Source: a bacterium
GTDB taxonomy: Bacteria; Hydrothermota; UBA3073; JACQXS01; JAQTXJ01
Direction: 5' to 3'
Length of the DNA stretch: 64,000 nt
NCBI GenBank assembly: GCA_028716385.1
Contig: JAQUPX010000001.1
Span: 186,001-250,000, forward strand
The notes under the pieces are model-generated. The model had not been told where the DNA came from and did not search any database. It saw only the letters and a program-made list of their open reading frames with translations. The stretch's first letter is position 1; the number at the start of each line of letters is the position of its first letter. Shown here one piece after another: positions 44,328 to 53,753 of the stretch. Made by a program: the position numbers and the translations under genes.

Positions 44328-44860
44328 ACATTTTGTGTGTAGGGCAAACCTTAAGGTTTGCGTCCCCATCTTAAACTAATAAATAAAGACGGAACGGTTA
44401 CAAACCGTTCCCTACGAAACAAAAGTACCTCTGCCACAAAATAACAATCACGAGATTAATACAAAAAAAGAAAACAGAGAACAAATTTTCTAACAGGGAC
44501 TTTACCCAGCGGAGCTGGATAACTTGGACTAAGCTCCTGCGGCGCAAAGTCCAAGTAAAGAGACCGAAAAACGGAAAAAAGCAAAGTTAAAGCATTGCTC
44601 TACAATTATCAGAAATTAGCCGCACTGTTTTTGTGCAACGTGTCTGTGGGGTGTTTTATTTATTGAGGTTTATGCAGTGAGGATATTTTATAGATTGGCA
44701 AATTCAATATTTCGTTGCACAAAATATGTGCAATGGTTTTAATTATATCTTTGTCTTGTTGTCGTGCGTTGGGTGGAATGTCTTGTAGATAGTGGATTTT
44801 CTCTGTCTGCCGGTATTTTGTCACGGATGTTGCTATACTAATAGGCAGAAAGGGGGAACA
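44328..44860. repeat. Gene-free leader with hairpin repeats
   Basis: No gene supported. Holds GCAAACC-ttaa-GGTTTGC (44344-44361), GGAACGGTT-aca-AACCGTTCC (44391-44411), copy 4 of the two-hairpin element (44506-44556) and about 300 bases of AT-rich leader before the lipoprotein operon. Confidence 0.6.
44506..44556 (+). repeat. Two-hairpin structured element, copy 4
   Basis: CCAGC-gga-GCTGG, ATA, then ACTTGGACT ... AGTCCAAGT enclosing a short inner stem. Sense orientation, about 300 bases before the lipoprotein start. Confidence 0.75.
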
Positions 44861-45673
44861 ATGAAAAACATAAAAACTTTAGCCATCCTGACGGGATGCG
44901 CAATATTTCTTTGCGGGTGTCATAGTCATCATATAGATGATACCACGCCGCCGGTAGTTCCAGCTGGTGTAGTTAGCGTTACAGGGGATGAGGAAGTGAC
45001 TCTTTATTGGAATCCGAATTCTGAGGGTGACCTTAGCGGATACTTTATATATAGAAGCGATGATCCTCATGGTCCGTATGAAGCAATAGGCAGTTCGACC
45101 AGTGCATTTTTTGTTGACAAAGACGTAGCGAATGCAGTAACATACTATTATGCAATTTCTGCTTATGATTATGCCGGGAACGAAAGTGGAATTTCGGCTG
45201 AACTCATATTTGATACTCCGAGACCTGAAGGAAGAGGTGTGAAACTCTGGGATGCGCACGAATACGAAATGGATGCAGGGTATGATTTCTCCGGAGAAAG
45301 AGTTTTGGAATGGGACAATGATTTGACGGATATATATTGTGTAGCTTCCGATGGGGTTATTTTTATGGCAGTAGGAGATGTGAATACGGACATCCAGGAT
45401 TTTGGATACATAGAAGAGCTTGACGAAATAAATTACGCTCCGATAGAAGGTTGGTCCCAGACAGGAGTCGTTGAATTAATACCGGGGCATGGATATGTTG
45501 TATGGACAGATAATAATCATTTTGCCAAATTCAGAGTAACTTCGGTAACCGATGAATATGCAAGATTTGACTGGGCATACCAGGAAGACGTGGGAAATAG
45601 AGAACTTAGACGTCCGGAAAAACAATTTCCTAACTTTGTAACAACATTAGCAGCAGCAAAGGAGGTAAAATGA
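44861..45673 (+). CDS. Lipoprotein with fibronectin type III domain
   Basis: 270 residues. Lipobox in AIFLCGCHS. An FN3 domain spans about residues 30-120 (PPVVPAGVVSVTGDEEVTLYWNPN ... GYFIYRSDD ... YYYAISAYDYAGNESGIS). The rest ends with a domain of unknown type (GVVELIPGHGYVVWTDNNHFAKFRV). Start 44861 is chosen for the AAGGGGGAAC ribosome site. Its stop overlaps the next start (ATGA), so the three genes to 47876 form a coupled operon. Confidence 0.75.
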   Translation: MKNIKTLAILTGCAIFLCGCHSHHIDDTTPPVVPAGVVSVTGDEEVTLYWNPNSEGDLSGYFIYRSDDPHGPYEAIGSSTSAFFVDKDVANAVTYYYAISAYDYAGNESGISAELIFDTPRPEGRGVKLWDAHEYEMDAGYDFSGERVLEWDNDLTDIYCVASDGVIFMAVGDVNTDIQDFGYIEELDEINYAPIEGWSQTGVVELIPGHGYVVWTDNNHFAKFRVTSVTDEYARFDWAYQEDVGNRELRRPEKQFPNFVTTLAAAKEVK

Positions 45674-47346
45674 AAAACTATATCCTGATGGGTATATTGT
45701 TGATTTCGTCCATTGTGGTAGGAGAACCTAACCCAAGGTTTGCCCGGATTTCAAAAATGTCCGGTCCTGCCTACATTTTAAGAAGCGGTTTAACGGAATA
45801 CGAAGATGCTGCCGTCAATATGGCCATTGCCGAAGGCGATAGAATAAGGACGGAAGATTCTTATATGAGAGTGCAGTTTGATAATGGAGTAGATTTGAAT
45901 TTTGACAAACAGACAGAGGTAGAAATTTCCAGTCTTTCAAGAGATGAAAACGAAGAAGAAATATCTGCAGTATATGTTTTAGGGGGAAAAGTAAGGGTTA
46001 ACGTGCCAAGATATTACAATGCCGAGAAAAGATTTTACATACAGACACAGGAAGGTGGGGTTGCACTTGAAGAACTTGCGAATGCACAAGTAGAAGCGGG
46101 TAAAGGCGTAACCAGAATAATCGTATACGAAGGCAGGGGAAAAGCATTAAGCAATACGGGGGAAATATCTTTATTGGCAGGAGAAACTACGATTATAGAA
46201 AAGGACAAAAATCCCTTGCATCCCGAACAGTATGGAGCCGTAAAAGAAAAAGATTTTGCTAACTGGTGTGCAGTTACGGGAGCGGATAACGTACAGAGCA
46301 GGAAATACGTTCCGGATGATATAGTAGTAGGTGTCGAAGAACTTGACGGCCACGGCAGATGGGTACATATCGACAATTATGGTTGGGTATGGCGTCCAAG
46401 CGTAAGTTCGAATTGGAGACCTTATTATGACGGGCACTGGGTATTTTCGGCAAGATGGGGTTGGACATGGGTTTCTTACGAATCGTGGGGATGGGCACCT
46501 TATCATTATGGCAGATGGGCATACGACTGGCCGTACGGCTGGGTATGGATACCGGGAAGAGTTTGGGGTCCATCGTGGGTGTGCTGGTCTGAAGAACCCG
46601 GTTATATAGGTTGGTGTCCAATGGGGCCGGATGACCGTCCATGGTTCCATCACTCAAGACGTCATCACATTAGACAATGGGTGTCCGTAGATATTCATCA
46701 TTTCAAGAACTACAAATACAAAGAATCCTGGGATACGCCAAACAAACCAACTCACCAATCATACAAATATAAAGAGGTTTCTTATAAAAATGATACGAAA
46801 TGGACAAAAACGATAACGAACATTAAACCGGATTATGTTAAAACTACAGAGCCGGCAAAGAAAGAACTTATTACTCCACTTAAAGGGTTTCCTATAAATA
46901 AACAACCCGTGAAGAGTGGAATCGGAACGATACCTACAAAACAAAAGTATGTTAATACTCCCGAAGAACTTAACAAAAATACAATACAACCAAAACCTGT
47001 TTTTATATCAAGACCCAAAACTCTTGAAGAAACAAAACGTCCTGCTGCAGTTGTGAAAGATAATGGTATTCAACCTGTAAATGAAAGAGCTATTGAGAAG
47101 AAAGCTCCCGTGATTATTAACGAAAGTCCAAAAAATGAGGAGAAGAAGGTTTATCAGGAAAACAAACCTGCCACGAAACCCAAACCCGAGCAAAAAACAG
47201 AGAAAGTGAAGGAAAGCAGTTCTACGACAACCGTTACGGCACCTCAAAAATCATATTCGGAGCAAAGTAAACAGACCGAAAGGAAGCCGGTTAATTCGGA
47301 TGCGTCTTCCAGAACTAAAGGGAGTCCAAAACGTCCGACAAAATGA
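45670..47346 (+). CDS. FecR-domain / DUF6600 envelope protein
   Basis: 558 residues. Signal peptide, then a FecR-like domain (ISKMSGPAYILRSG ... EGDRIRTEDSYMRVQFDNGVDLNFD). A Trp/Tyr/Gly-rich DUF6600-type region follows at about 225-330 (WVHIDNYGWVWRPSVSSNWRP; GWAPYHYGRWAYDWPYGWVWIP). The tail from about 350 is Lys/Pro/Thr-rich and disordered. Probably periplasmic or outer-membrane associated, role unknown. Overlaps both neighbours by 4 bases. Confidence 0.8.
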   Translation: MKNYILMGILLISSIVVGEPNPRFARISKMSGPAYILRSGLTEYEDAAVNMAIAEGDRIRTEDSYMRVQFDNGVDLNFDKQTEVEISSLSRDENEEEISAVYVLGGKVRVNVPRYYNAEKRFYIQTQEGGVALEELANAQVEAGKGVTRIIVYEGRGKALSNTGEISLLAGETTIIEKDKNPLHPEQYGAVKEKDFANWCAVTGADNVQSRKYVPDDIVVGVEELDGHGRWVHIDNYGWVWRPSVSSNWRPYYDGHWVFSARWGWTWVSYESWGWAPYHYGRWAYDWPYGWVWIPGRVWGPSWVCWSEEPGYIGWCPMGPDDRPWFHHSRRHHIRQWVSVDIHHFKNYKYKESWDTPNKPTHQSYKYKEVSYKNDTKWTKTITNIKPDYVKTTEPAKKELITPLKGFPINKQPVKSGIGTIPTKQKYVNTPEELNKNTIQPKPVFISRPKTLEETKRPAAVVKDNGIQPVNERAIEKKAPVIINESPKNEEKKVYQENKPATKPKPEQKTEKVKESSSTTTVTAPQKSYSEQSKQTERKPVNSDASSRTKGSPKRPTK

Positions 47347-47876
47347 TAAAAATGAAAAACCTTACGAAAATGAATAACAGAATTTTGGCAATCCTCTTCC
47401 TGGGGGTTATCTTGAGCAGCGTATCTTTTGCAAAAGAATCCTTACCTTTGATAGACAAGAAGCAGATACGATTGAAAAATGAAACCAGAATATTCAATCA
47501 ATCTGCTAACTACAAGAAGAATTCTGTATTTGCGCAAAAGGATACGTTTATCGATAACAATAGAGATGGGATTAATGATATGTTGAACAAGGAAAAAGAT
47601 TCATCTCCCCTGTTTCAATTCCTGAACAATAAAGCGAACAGCTCTTTATCAAAAGAAAAACTAAACATTGTAAAAGAACTGGTCGAAACAGCATCGGCTA
47701 CAAAACCAAGTGCTGTGGAACAAATTTCAGGTGGAACGCGTTCCGGCGTAGAGAAAATAAAGTATCCCAAAAGACCTGAAAAACCTGTGGTATATCTGGC
47801 ACATCCCGCTCAGGCGGCGACCGCCAAGCCGGTAGTTTTAAAGAAACCTGTTCCAATAAAGGGAAAGACTAAATAG
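47343..47876 (+). CDS. Exported protein with one calcium-loop-like motif
   Basis: 177 residues. Signal peptide NRILAILFLGVILSSVSFA. The motif DTFIDNNRDGINDML resembles the Asp-rich calcium loops of thrombospondin type 3 repeats. The end is Lys/Pro-rich (KYPKRPEKPVVYLAHPAQ), like the tail of the preceding protein. Last gene of the coupled operon; a terminator follows. Confidence 0.65.
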   Translation: MIKMKNLTKMNNRILAILFLGVILSSVSFAKESLPLIDKKQIRLKNETRIFNQSANYKKNSVFAQKDTFIDNNRDGINDMLNKEKDSSPLFQFLNNKANSSLSKEKLNIVKELVETASATKPSAVEQISGGTRSGVEKIKYPKRPEKPVVYLAHPAQAATAKPVVLKKPVPIKGKTK

Positions 47877-47889
47877 AGTATTATTGAAA

Positions 47890-47935
47890 CGAGAAACTCT
47901 GCGATTGCTTAAAAAGTAGTCGCAGAGTTTTTTTA
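47890..47935 (+). terminator. Rho-independent terminator
   Basis: AACTCTGCGA ... TCGCAGAGTT followed by TTTTTTAT, ending the lipoprotein operon and facing the TonB receptor gene. Confidence 0.9.
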
Positions 47936-47955
47936 TAGACAAAATTCAAGTAACA

Positions 47956-49986
47956 TCAATAAGAAAGTCCGAAATAAATTCCTCGTCCGGGAACGCTATA
48001 TCCCCAGCTTTCCATATATTGTTCGTTTATCAGATTTTCTATTCGCACCTGAAATTTTAATCCATTTTTGCTTACATCCGACGGGAATGAATAACTTACA
48101 TCTATTTTCCTGCAGGATTTAATATCTACAAGTCCAAGAGCATCTTTATCCTGTCTTTTTCCTATACAACAAAACTTTACATTAAACCAGCGGTAGTTTA
48201 TTCCCCATCTGTAATTAAGAGATGGTATAAGGAGGTAAGCTTCCGGCCAGTCAACTTTATCCACGCCGGTAAAATTTATGTCCATACTTAAATCGTCAAA
48301 AAGCATAAGTAAGAAATAAAACTCTATCCCATCAGTGCACCACGCATTACTTATGGTTCTATTTTTATATTTATTCTCTATAATATCAATTGACCGGACG
48401 ACATGCTGGTTGAAATATGTAATTTCTGCCCTACCGTCTTTAAATCTATGTTCTGCTCCCACGTCATAACCTCTGGTTTGTTCCGGGATAAGTTCAGGAT
48501 TCCCGGACACAGGGTTAAACAACTGGTAAAAAGTCGGTGTTTTGAATCCGTATCCGTAATTCCCCTTGAACCTGGTATTCTTAACCAAAAATGCCATAGA
48601 AAACAACCAGGCGCTCTGGGTTCCAAATCTCTGGTAATCGTCTATTCTTCCACTAAGATTAAGAAATAAGTTTTTATAACTCGGCTCAACTTCTGCATAA
48701 ACAGCTCGATTGGATACGGAATGGGAAGTATCCCGGCTGCAGTTACAATCGCCGCCATAGCGGGATGTCCCATTCTCCCCGGTTTCTTTTGCATATTCAA
48801 TACCCGTTATTACGCGGAAAGATTTATCGAAATTAAACTTGTTTTGGAATTCCGTTTTCGTATATTCGCCTTCATAATAGTTATCATTCATATTTATTCT
48901 TGATTTTTCAATGCTTTCATTCCCATTGGTATTGCTAACTTCCGAGCTTAGTTTGTAACTATATAAGTTTGATAATTTATGGTTAAGCGATAATGTCCCG
49001 TATTTAAAGTTGGATAAAGACACAAGATTAGAGCTGTCCATAAACTGTCCTGCATCAATATCTACTTGTGAATTTCGCATTCCCATTGTCAGGTTGACGG
49101 ATAAGTTATTAAATGGATAAGTGTTTATTTTCGTATAAATACCTTTGTTTTTATACCCGTCCGTTTCCGATGCGGGTTGGCTGTCTGCCAATGCAAGCGC
49201 TTTAGACAATCCTCCCGAATTAATATTAAACATGGAAACGGCATAATCGAAATTATTTGTGCCGCCGTTCATTCCCGCTCTTTCTTCCAGAGTATTATAT
49301 GTGCCGAAGTATCCTTTGGCATTGGCTCTGAATCCTCTTCTGCCTTTTTTGGTAATAATATTTATTACGCCTCCGCTTGCATCGTTTCCGTATATTGAAC
49401 CCTGGGGACCACGGATTATCTCTATTTTTTCTACTGCCGTCGTGGATAAAGTGCCCCAGTCAAAACCTCTGTCGGTGGATGCAGGATTATTTACTTTTAC
49501 TCCATCAATGAGAACAAGCGTATGATTGCCTTCAAGTCCTCTCATATGCACGTCTGTTATTCCGCCAAGCGGTCCTTCCTGGGCTACAAAAACGCCCATA
49601 TAATTTCGTAGAACGTCAAATACCGTGGGAGAACCGTCTCTTTCTATTTCTTCCCGTGTAATTACGCTATAGCATTTACCAATATATTTAGCGGACTCTT
49701 CTGTTTTCGTGGCAGTATAAATATTACCTTTTCTTTTGGCTATTTCTTTCTTTTCTGCTATTTCTGCGGAGTCCGGTTGTAGGGATTTGATATCCGGCAG
49801 GTATCGCTTTAGACTACTGTCGGGTACGTTTTTCTTAGTGCTATCCGGCAAGTAAGATGAGATACTATCAGGGATTTCTTCCGCTGAAACACTATCGGGA
49901 AGATATTGTTTTGAATTGTTATGAGGTTTGCCCGGCGGTAGGAAAAAAGAAGAAGAAAGAAGAATTAAGTTAAGTAATATTGTCAT
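47956..49986 (-). CDS. TonB-dependent outer-membrane receptor
   Basis: 676 residues. Signal peptide, a linker to about 75 with six P-D-S/I units (KQYLPDS, EEIPDS, SYLPDS, KNVPDS, RYLPDI, LQPDS), then a plug domain (YSVITREEIERDGSPTVFDVLRNYMGVFVAQEG; VHMRGLEGNHTLVLIDGVKVN; IIRGPQGSIYGNDASGGVINIITKKG) and a 22-strand-type barrel ending ESWGYSVPGRGIYFGLSY. It imports a scarce ligand using TonB energy; the plug resembles BtuB-like receptors, but no cobalamin riboswitch was found. Confidence 0.93.
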   Translation of the reverse strand: MTILLNLILLSSSFFLPPGKPHNNSKQYLPDSVSAEEIPDSISSYLPDSTKKNVPDSSLKRYLPDIKSLQPDSAEIAEKKEIAKRKGNIYTATKTEESAKYIGKCYSVITREEIERDGSPTVFDVLRNYMGVFVAQEGPLGGITDVHMRGLEGNHTLVLIDGVKVNNPASTDRGFDWGTLSTTAVEKIEIIRGPQGSIYGNDASGGVINIITKKGRRGFRANAKGYFGTYNTLEERAGMNGGTNNFDYAVSMFNINSGGLSKALALADSQPASETDGYKNKGIYTKINTYPFNNLSVNLTMGMRNSQVDIDAGQFMDSSNLVSLSNFKYGTLSLNHKLSNLYSYKLSSEVSNTNGNESIEKSRINMNDNYYEGEYTKTEFQNKFNFDKSFRVITGIEYAKETGENGTSRYGGDCNCSRDTSHSVSNRAVYAEVEPSYKNLFLNLSGRIDDYQRFGTQSAWLFSMAFLVKNTRFKGNYGYGFKTPTFYQLFNPVSGNPELIPEQTRGYDVGAEHRFKDGRAEITYFNQHVVRSIDIIENKYKNRTISNAWCTDGIEFYFLLMLFDDLSMDINFTGVDKVDWPEAYLLIPSLNYRWGINYRWFNVKFCCIGKRQDKDALGLVDIKSCRKIDVSYSFPSDVSKNGLKFQVRIENLINEQYMESWGYSVPGRGIYFGLSY

Positions 49987-50033
49987 TATTTACCCCCTAA
50001 TTTAAGTAATTTAAATTAAATAATATTTTATAA

Positions 50034-50564
50034 TTACCAGTTATATCCCCAAACAGCTCCGGCAACAGAAATAATACTTCCGACAGCTCCACCAACAATC
50101 GGTCCTGCCATACCAGAGTGGTCGCCCATTATGCCCCATACATTTCCTCCCGCAAGCAATCCTAGTCCGGTTCCGATTAATGTTCCTAAAAAAGTTTTCC
50201 GATAGGAACCATTTTCTCCCAACTTTTTTCCTACAATACCAACGCCTTTTGGAATGCCAATTATAACTCCCAATAAGCTAAGCGCACTCCCAAATACCAC
50301 ATATCCTTCACTGCCTTTACTGTTACCGGCTAATAAGAGGATTCCTCCCGGGAATCCTCCAAAAACTCCACCTAAAAAACCACCAATTCCTTCTTTCGCA
50401 TATATAGAAAATGAAGTTTTTCCTTTTACCGTATCACTTTTATCCGCTGTTTGTAGTAAATTAAAATTCAATAAGTTATTAGTAGTTTTAGGATGAAATC
50501 CAACATCTGCAAATAAATATACAGGTAAAAGCAAAATTCCCATCCCTAATTTTCTCATAAGCAT
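50034..50564 (-). CDS. Exported glycine-zipper membrane protein (paralogue)
   Basis: 176 residues. Signal peptide (MLMRKLGMGILLLPVYLFA), a polar region, then Gly-rich hydrophobic segments (GIGGFLGGVFGGFPGGILLLAG; KTFLGTLIGTGLGLLAGG; AGPIVGGAVGSIISVAG). Shares NGSYRKTFLGTLIG with NGSFKKTLLGTLIG of the protein at 10077-10769. Upstream of the TonB receptor with a 47-base gap, so possibly co-transcribed. Confidence 0.7.
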   Translation of the reverse strand: MLMRKLGMGILLLPVYLFADVGFHPKTTNNLLNFNLLQTADKSDTVKGKTSFSIYAKEGIGGFLGGVFGGFPGGILLLAGNSKGSEGYVVFGSALSLLGVIIGIPKGVGIVGKKLGENGSYRKTFLGTLIGTGLGLLAGGNVWGIMGDHSGMAGPIVGGAVGSIISVAGAVWGYNW

Positions 50565-50641
50565 GAATTACATTATCAACAAACAATTATCTATAATGAA
50601 ACTCTCTTTATGTCAAGAAAGCTTTTGGAATTTCTATGTTT

Positions 50642-50691
50642 AGTTAGACTTTGCACCGTAGGGCATTAGTCTAACTTATCCAGCCCAGCTG
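50642..50691 (-). repeat. Two-hairpin structured element, copy 5
   Basis: On the minus strand: CAGC-tgg-GCTG, GATA, then AGTTAGACT ... AGTCTAACT with a short inner stem. It lies about 78 bases upstream of the glycine-zipper gene and points the same way. Confidence 0.75.
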
Positions 50692-50782
50692 GGCAATTGT
50701 TTTTATCTCTTCTCTGCGTTCTTTGCGTCTTTTTGTTTTGTGCTAACCTATCTACTCTTTACTGCTCACTCTCAACTATCTC

Positions 50783-52000
50783 CTACGTTTTCAGTCTTTT
50801 TGATTTCGCTGCCGGGAAAAGTACATTGTTTAATATCAGTCTATATCCAGGCGAGTTAGGATAGAGTTCAAGTTTCGTCGTCGGGTCGCCCACCATATGA
50901 GTATAGTCTTCAGGGTCGTGTCCTCCATAAAATGCAAAAAATCCTTTACCGTAATCGCCATATAAATACTTAACTTCCGATGTACCTTTTACCTGTCCCA
51001 ATATGGTTGCGTTTGGTTTTACTAAATTTTTTCTAAAACCTGTTGTCTGCCCCATAAACTCAGAAACAACATTTGTATGGTCTTGAGTTAAGAGCGTAGG
51101 TATCGGGTCATATTTAGCGGAAAATTCCGATAATTCAAAATATACGTTTTCGCCTCGCATACGAGCCTCATCGCTTACATCAATGTTTGAATGCCTGTAT
51201 CGCATAGGGTCAATATCTACCTCAAAATCCTTGAAAGCGAACGCGCTTTGAAAGTTTAATTTTTGTTGGCAGGTGGGGTCATATCCATCCCCATCCAGCA
51301 AGGGGACAATGTCCATTCCATAAGCTGCCAATCCTATATCAATCGTTTCCGTCGCCGAACACATTGCAAATAAAAATCCACCGTTATTTACATACTCGGA
51401 TATCTTTCGAGCAACGTTTTGTTTCAACTGCCATACTTTCTTAAAGCCCAGTTTTCTTGCCATTGCTTCGTTTAATTTTACTTCTTCCTGAAACCATAAA
51501 GTAACGCTAAAACTGCCAAAGAACTTTCCGTATTGACCCGTGAAATCTTCGTGGTGAAGGTGCAGCCAGTCGTAATCCGAAAGTGTCCCGTTAATTACTT
51601 GTTCATCCCATATTTTAGTATAAGGAATGTCCGCATAGTTTAACACGAGCGTTACTGCATCATCCCATGGCGAGCTGTATGGTGGAGTATAAACCGCAAT
51701 TCTGGGTGCCATTGTCAATTCAACCCTTTCCATATTTTCGGATTCTATGGTAGAATATATTGACTGGGCAGTTCCATCGGAAATCGTTTCAAAAGTTACG
51801 CCTTTCATTTTGCATAGTTTTTCGGTCAGATTGTTTTCATCCAGTAGAAACGAACCACCGCGATAATTGAGCAGCCATTCTGCTTTTATGCCGGATTGGA
51901 GAGATTTATAAACTACCCCATAAGCCCTTAAATGGTCTAACTGAGATAAATCCATAGGTATAAGAAGTTTGGAAACGACAAACAAAATTAACGTATTCAT
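50783..52000 (-). CDS. Exported protein, often labelled 'asparagine synthetase B' in Bacteroidetes
   Basis: 405 residues. Signal-like N-terminus MNTLILFVVSKLLIPMD, then LDHLRAYGVVYKSLQSGIKAEWLLNYRGGSF, typical of a conserved family in Bacteroidetes and related phyla. It has no asparagine-synthetase motifs; that name appears to be a propagated misannotation. The middle part (RIAVYTPPYSSPWDDAVTLVLNYADIPYTKI; YVNNGGFLFAMCSATETIDIGL) has a ThuA/glutamine-amidotransferase-like look. Function unknown. Confidence 0.7.
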   Translation of the reverse strand: MNTLILFVVSKLLIPMDLSQLDHLRAYGVVYKSLQSGIKAEWLLNYRGGSFLLDENNLTEKLCKMKGVTFETISDGTAQSIYSTIESENMERVELTMAPRIAVYTPPYSSPWDDAVTLVLNYADIPYTKIWDEQVINGTLSDYDWLHLHHEDFTGQYGKFFGSFSVTLWFQEEVKLNEAMARKLGFKKVWQLKQNVARKISEYVNNGGFLFAMCSATETIDIGLAAYGMDIVPLLDGDGYDPTCQQKLNFQSAFAFKDFEVDIDPMRYRHSNIDVSDEARMRGENVYFELSEFSAKYDPIPTLLTQDHTNVVSEFMGQTTGFRKNLVKPNATILGQVKGTSEVKYLYGDYGKGFFAFYGGHDPEDYTHMVGDPTTKLELYPNSPGYRLILNNVLFPAAKSKRLKT

Positions 52001-52273
52001 TAAATTATGCTAGCAAAATCCGACTTATTGTCAAGTTCAGAGTGAATTAGAGGTAGAAGATTTTCTCAGTCCTTTCCTTTGCGACCATTTGGGCGGGGCC
52101 CTCTGCGCTCTCTTGTTTGTTCGTTATTTGTAGTTTTTTTACACTTCAAACTATCTGTCTTTTATTTTTTTTCTTTGCGTTCTCTGCGACTCTGCGGTGA
52201 AACTTCTGTTGTTTATTTCTGTTCTTTCCGTTGCTCGCTCAATTATTTTTCTCCGGCTGGACTGGATGCCGCT

Positions 52274-53029
52274 CTATTTTATCAACAATTTTTGCAATTT
52301 ATCCCTATCTTTTTTCACTCTTTCCTGTTTGCCTAACTTCTCATAAGCTAATGCTCTATTTCTGTATCCCTTCGGATTATTAGGAGCTAACTTGATTAGT
52401 TTGCTGTATGCGACCACTGCGAGTTCGTAATCCCCGGTAGTCATATATATTTCGCCTATATACGGCAGCAATTCTATGTCTGCAGAATCCGCGGTTATCG
52501 TGTCTTCAATAGCTATTTCCGGGAGTTTAACTCCTTTAGACGTCATCACCGGAATAGAAATGCTGACTTTTTTAACGGGCTCGCCTCTTCGCAAACGTTT
52601 TGCGGTTTTCAAATCTGCGTTTGCCTGCTTTTGCAATCCGAGTTTCCAGTAGGCAGTTCCCCTGTTCTCATAAGCGCGGGGAAGTTGCGGGCTAAAAGAA
52701 ATTATTCTCGTGTAAACGACTACCGCAGATTTATAATCTCCCTTAACGATACACATTGCACCAAGCTGGAACAAGGCATCAAGGTCATTCGGAGATAAAC
52801 TAATTGCCTTATTAAAAGAAATTATTGCATCGTCATATTTTCGTATTTTGCCGAAAGATGCACCGAGATTAAAATAAGCGTCTTTTGAGGTAGAATCTTC
52901 TTTTATCGCTTGTTTGAACATTACAATACTGCTGTCGTATTTTCCACTGTTGTAATAGTTTATTCCCTTCTGGAATAGTAGTTCTTGTAAATCCGTAAAT
53001 AAGAAAACTCCTATCAGCAAGGATAACAT
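52274..53029 (-). CDS. TPR-repeat protein
   Basis: 251 residues. Signal or anchor segment MLSLLIGVFLFT, then tetratricopeptide repeats: LFQKGINYYNSGKYDSSIVMFKQAI, AYFNLGASFGKIRKYDDAIISFNKAI, LFQLGAMCIVKGDYKSAVVVYTRII, YENRGTAYWKLGLQKQANADL and later YIGEIYMTTGDYELAVVAYSKLI. Likely a periplasmic or membrane-tethered interaction scaffold. Confidence 0.85.
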   Translation of the reverse strand: MLSLLIGVFLFTDLQELLFQKGINYYNSGKYDSSIVMFKQAIKEDSTSKDAYFNLGASFGKIRKYDDAIISFNKAISLSPNDLDALFQLGAMCIVKGDYKSAVVVYTRIISFSPQLPRAYENRGTAYWKLGLQKQANADLKTAKRLRRGEPVKKVSISIPVMTSKGVKLPEIAIEDTITADSADIELLPYIGEIYMTTGDYELAVVAYSKLIKLAPNNPKGYRNRALAYEKLGKQERVKKDRDKLQKLLIK

Positions 53030-53136
53030 TTTTATATACTAAACTTTATTTGTAATAATGCAACTAAAAATTATACAGGAGGGGGTTCAATTAAAATAAG
53101 CGATAACCTTAAGTTTTTTCTTGACAACTTTATTCT

Positions 53137-53158
53137 TATATGCGAATGTAAGCATATA
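53137..53158 (+). promoter_or_regulatory. Candidate ArsR operator 1
   Basis: Perfect 7-bp inverted repeat TATATGC-N8-GCATATA, 53 bases before the first ArsR gene, close to TTGACA at 53121. Position and AT-rich dyad fit an ArsR/SmtB operator. Confidence 0.5.
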
Positions 53159-53210
53159 GTTGTGTTGACAAAAAATACAGACACGGAGTAACTAGTGGGG
53201 GTATATAAAA

Positions 53211-53585
53211 ATGAATGATTTGATACGGATTTTTGAAATTCTTGGTGATGAGACCAGGTTAAGGATTATAAAAATTCTACTGGAAAAAGAGAGTCTTTGT
53301 GTGTGCGAAATAATGCAGGTGCTTGGCACATCCCAGACGCGGGTGTCCAAACATTTGAGAATTTTGAAAGATGCCGGGCTGGTAAAAAGTAAGAAAAAAG
53401 GGTTGTGGGTTCATTATTCAATTAGTAAAAATAGTTCTAAAAACATGAAAGAAATATTGCTGTTTTTGAAGCAAATACTTGATGACGATAGAGTCCTAAT
53501 AAACGATAAAAAAAGACTGGCGAAAGCCGTGAAGTTGAGTGAATGTAAATGCAAAATTCAAAACACAATTTTAGGACGCAGATAA
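53211..53585 (+). CDS. ArsR-family metalloregulator
   Basis: 124 residues. Winged helix: FEILGDETRLRIIKILLEKESLCVCEIMQVLGTSQTRVSKHLRILKDAGLV. The CVC pair in helix 3 region matches the arsenite-sensing ELCVC motif; a further C-x-C (ECKCKI) lies near the end. Metal binding should release it from DNA. The last residues (ILGRR) and the stop are encoded by a GGACGCAGATAAACGCGG repeat, so the original C-terminus may have been changed. First gene of the island. Confidence 0.9.
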   Translation: MNDLIRIFEILGDETRLRIIKILLEKESLCVCEIMQVLGTSQTRVSKHLRILKDAGLVKSKKKGLWVHYSISKNSSKNMKEILLFLKQILDDDRVLINDKKRLAKAVKLSECKCKIQNTILGRR

Positions 53586-53680
53586 ACGCGGGTAACAAAA
53601 AGATTAGAAAAATAACGAAGATTAATAAAGTATATCAGAAAATCGGAACATTGTTAGGTAGAGTATCGGATTAGATAAGA

Positions 53681-53707
53681 TGGATTCCTGCTTTCGCAGG
53701 AATGACA
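53681..53707. repeat. dRS3-like palindrome
   Basis: GGATTCCTGC-tttc-GCAGGAATGAC. Sister copies at 1861-1888, 42664-42711 (interrupted) and 60275-60301. Confidence 0.75.
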
Positions 53708-53753
53708 AACAAGAAAGAGAGAGTGGATTAGTTGGTTGGTATAGAAAAAACAT

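Noticed and set aside
48378-48669. Small frames inside the TonB receptor on both strands
   Set aside because: No ribosome site and fully inside a convincing long gene.
47956-50033. Cobalamin riboswitch ahead of the TonB receptor
   Set aside because: The leader is only 47 bases and no B12-box-like sequence is present there or upstream of the preceding gene.
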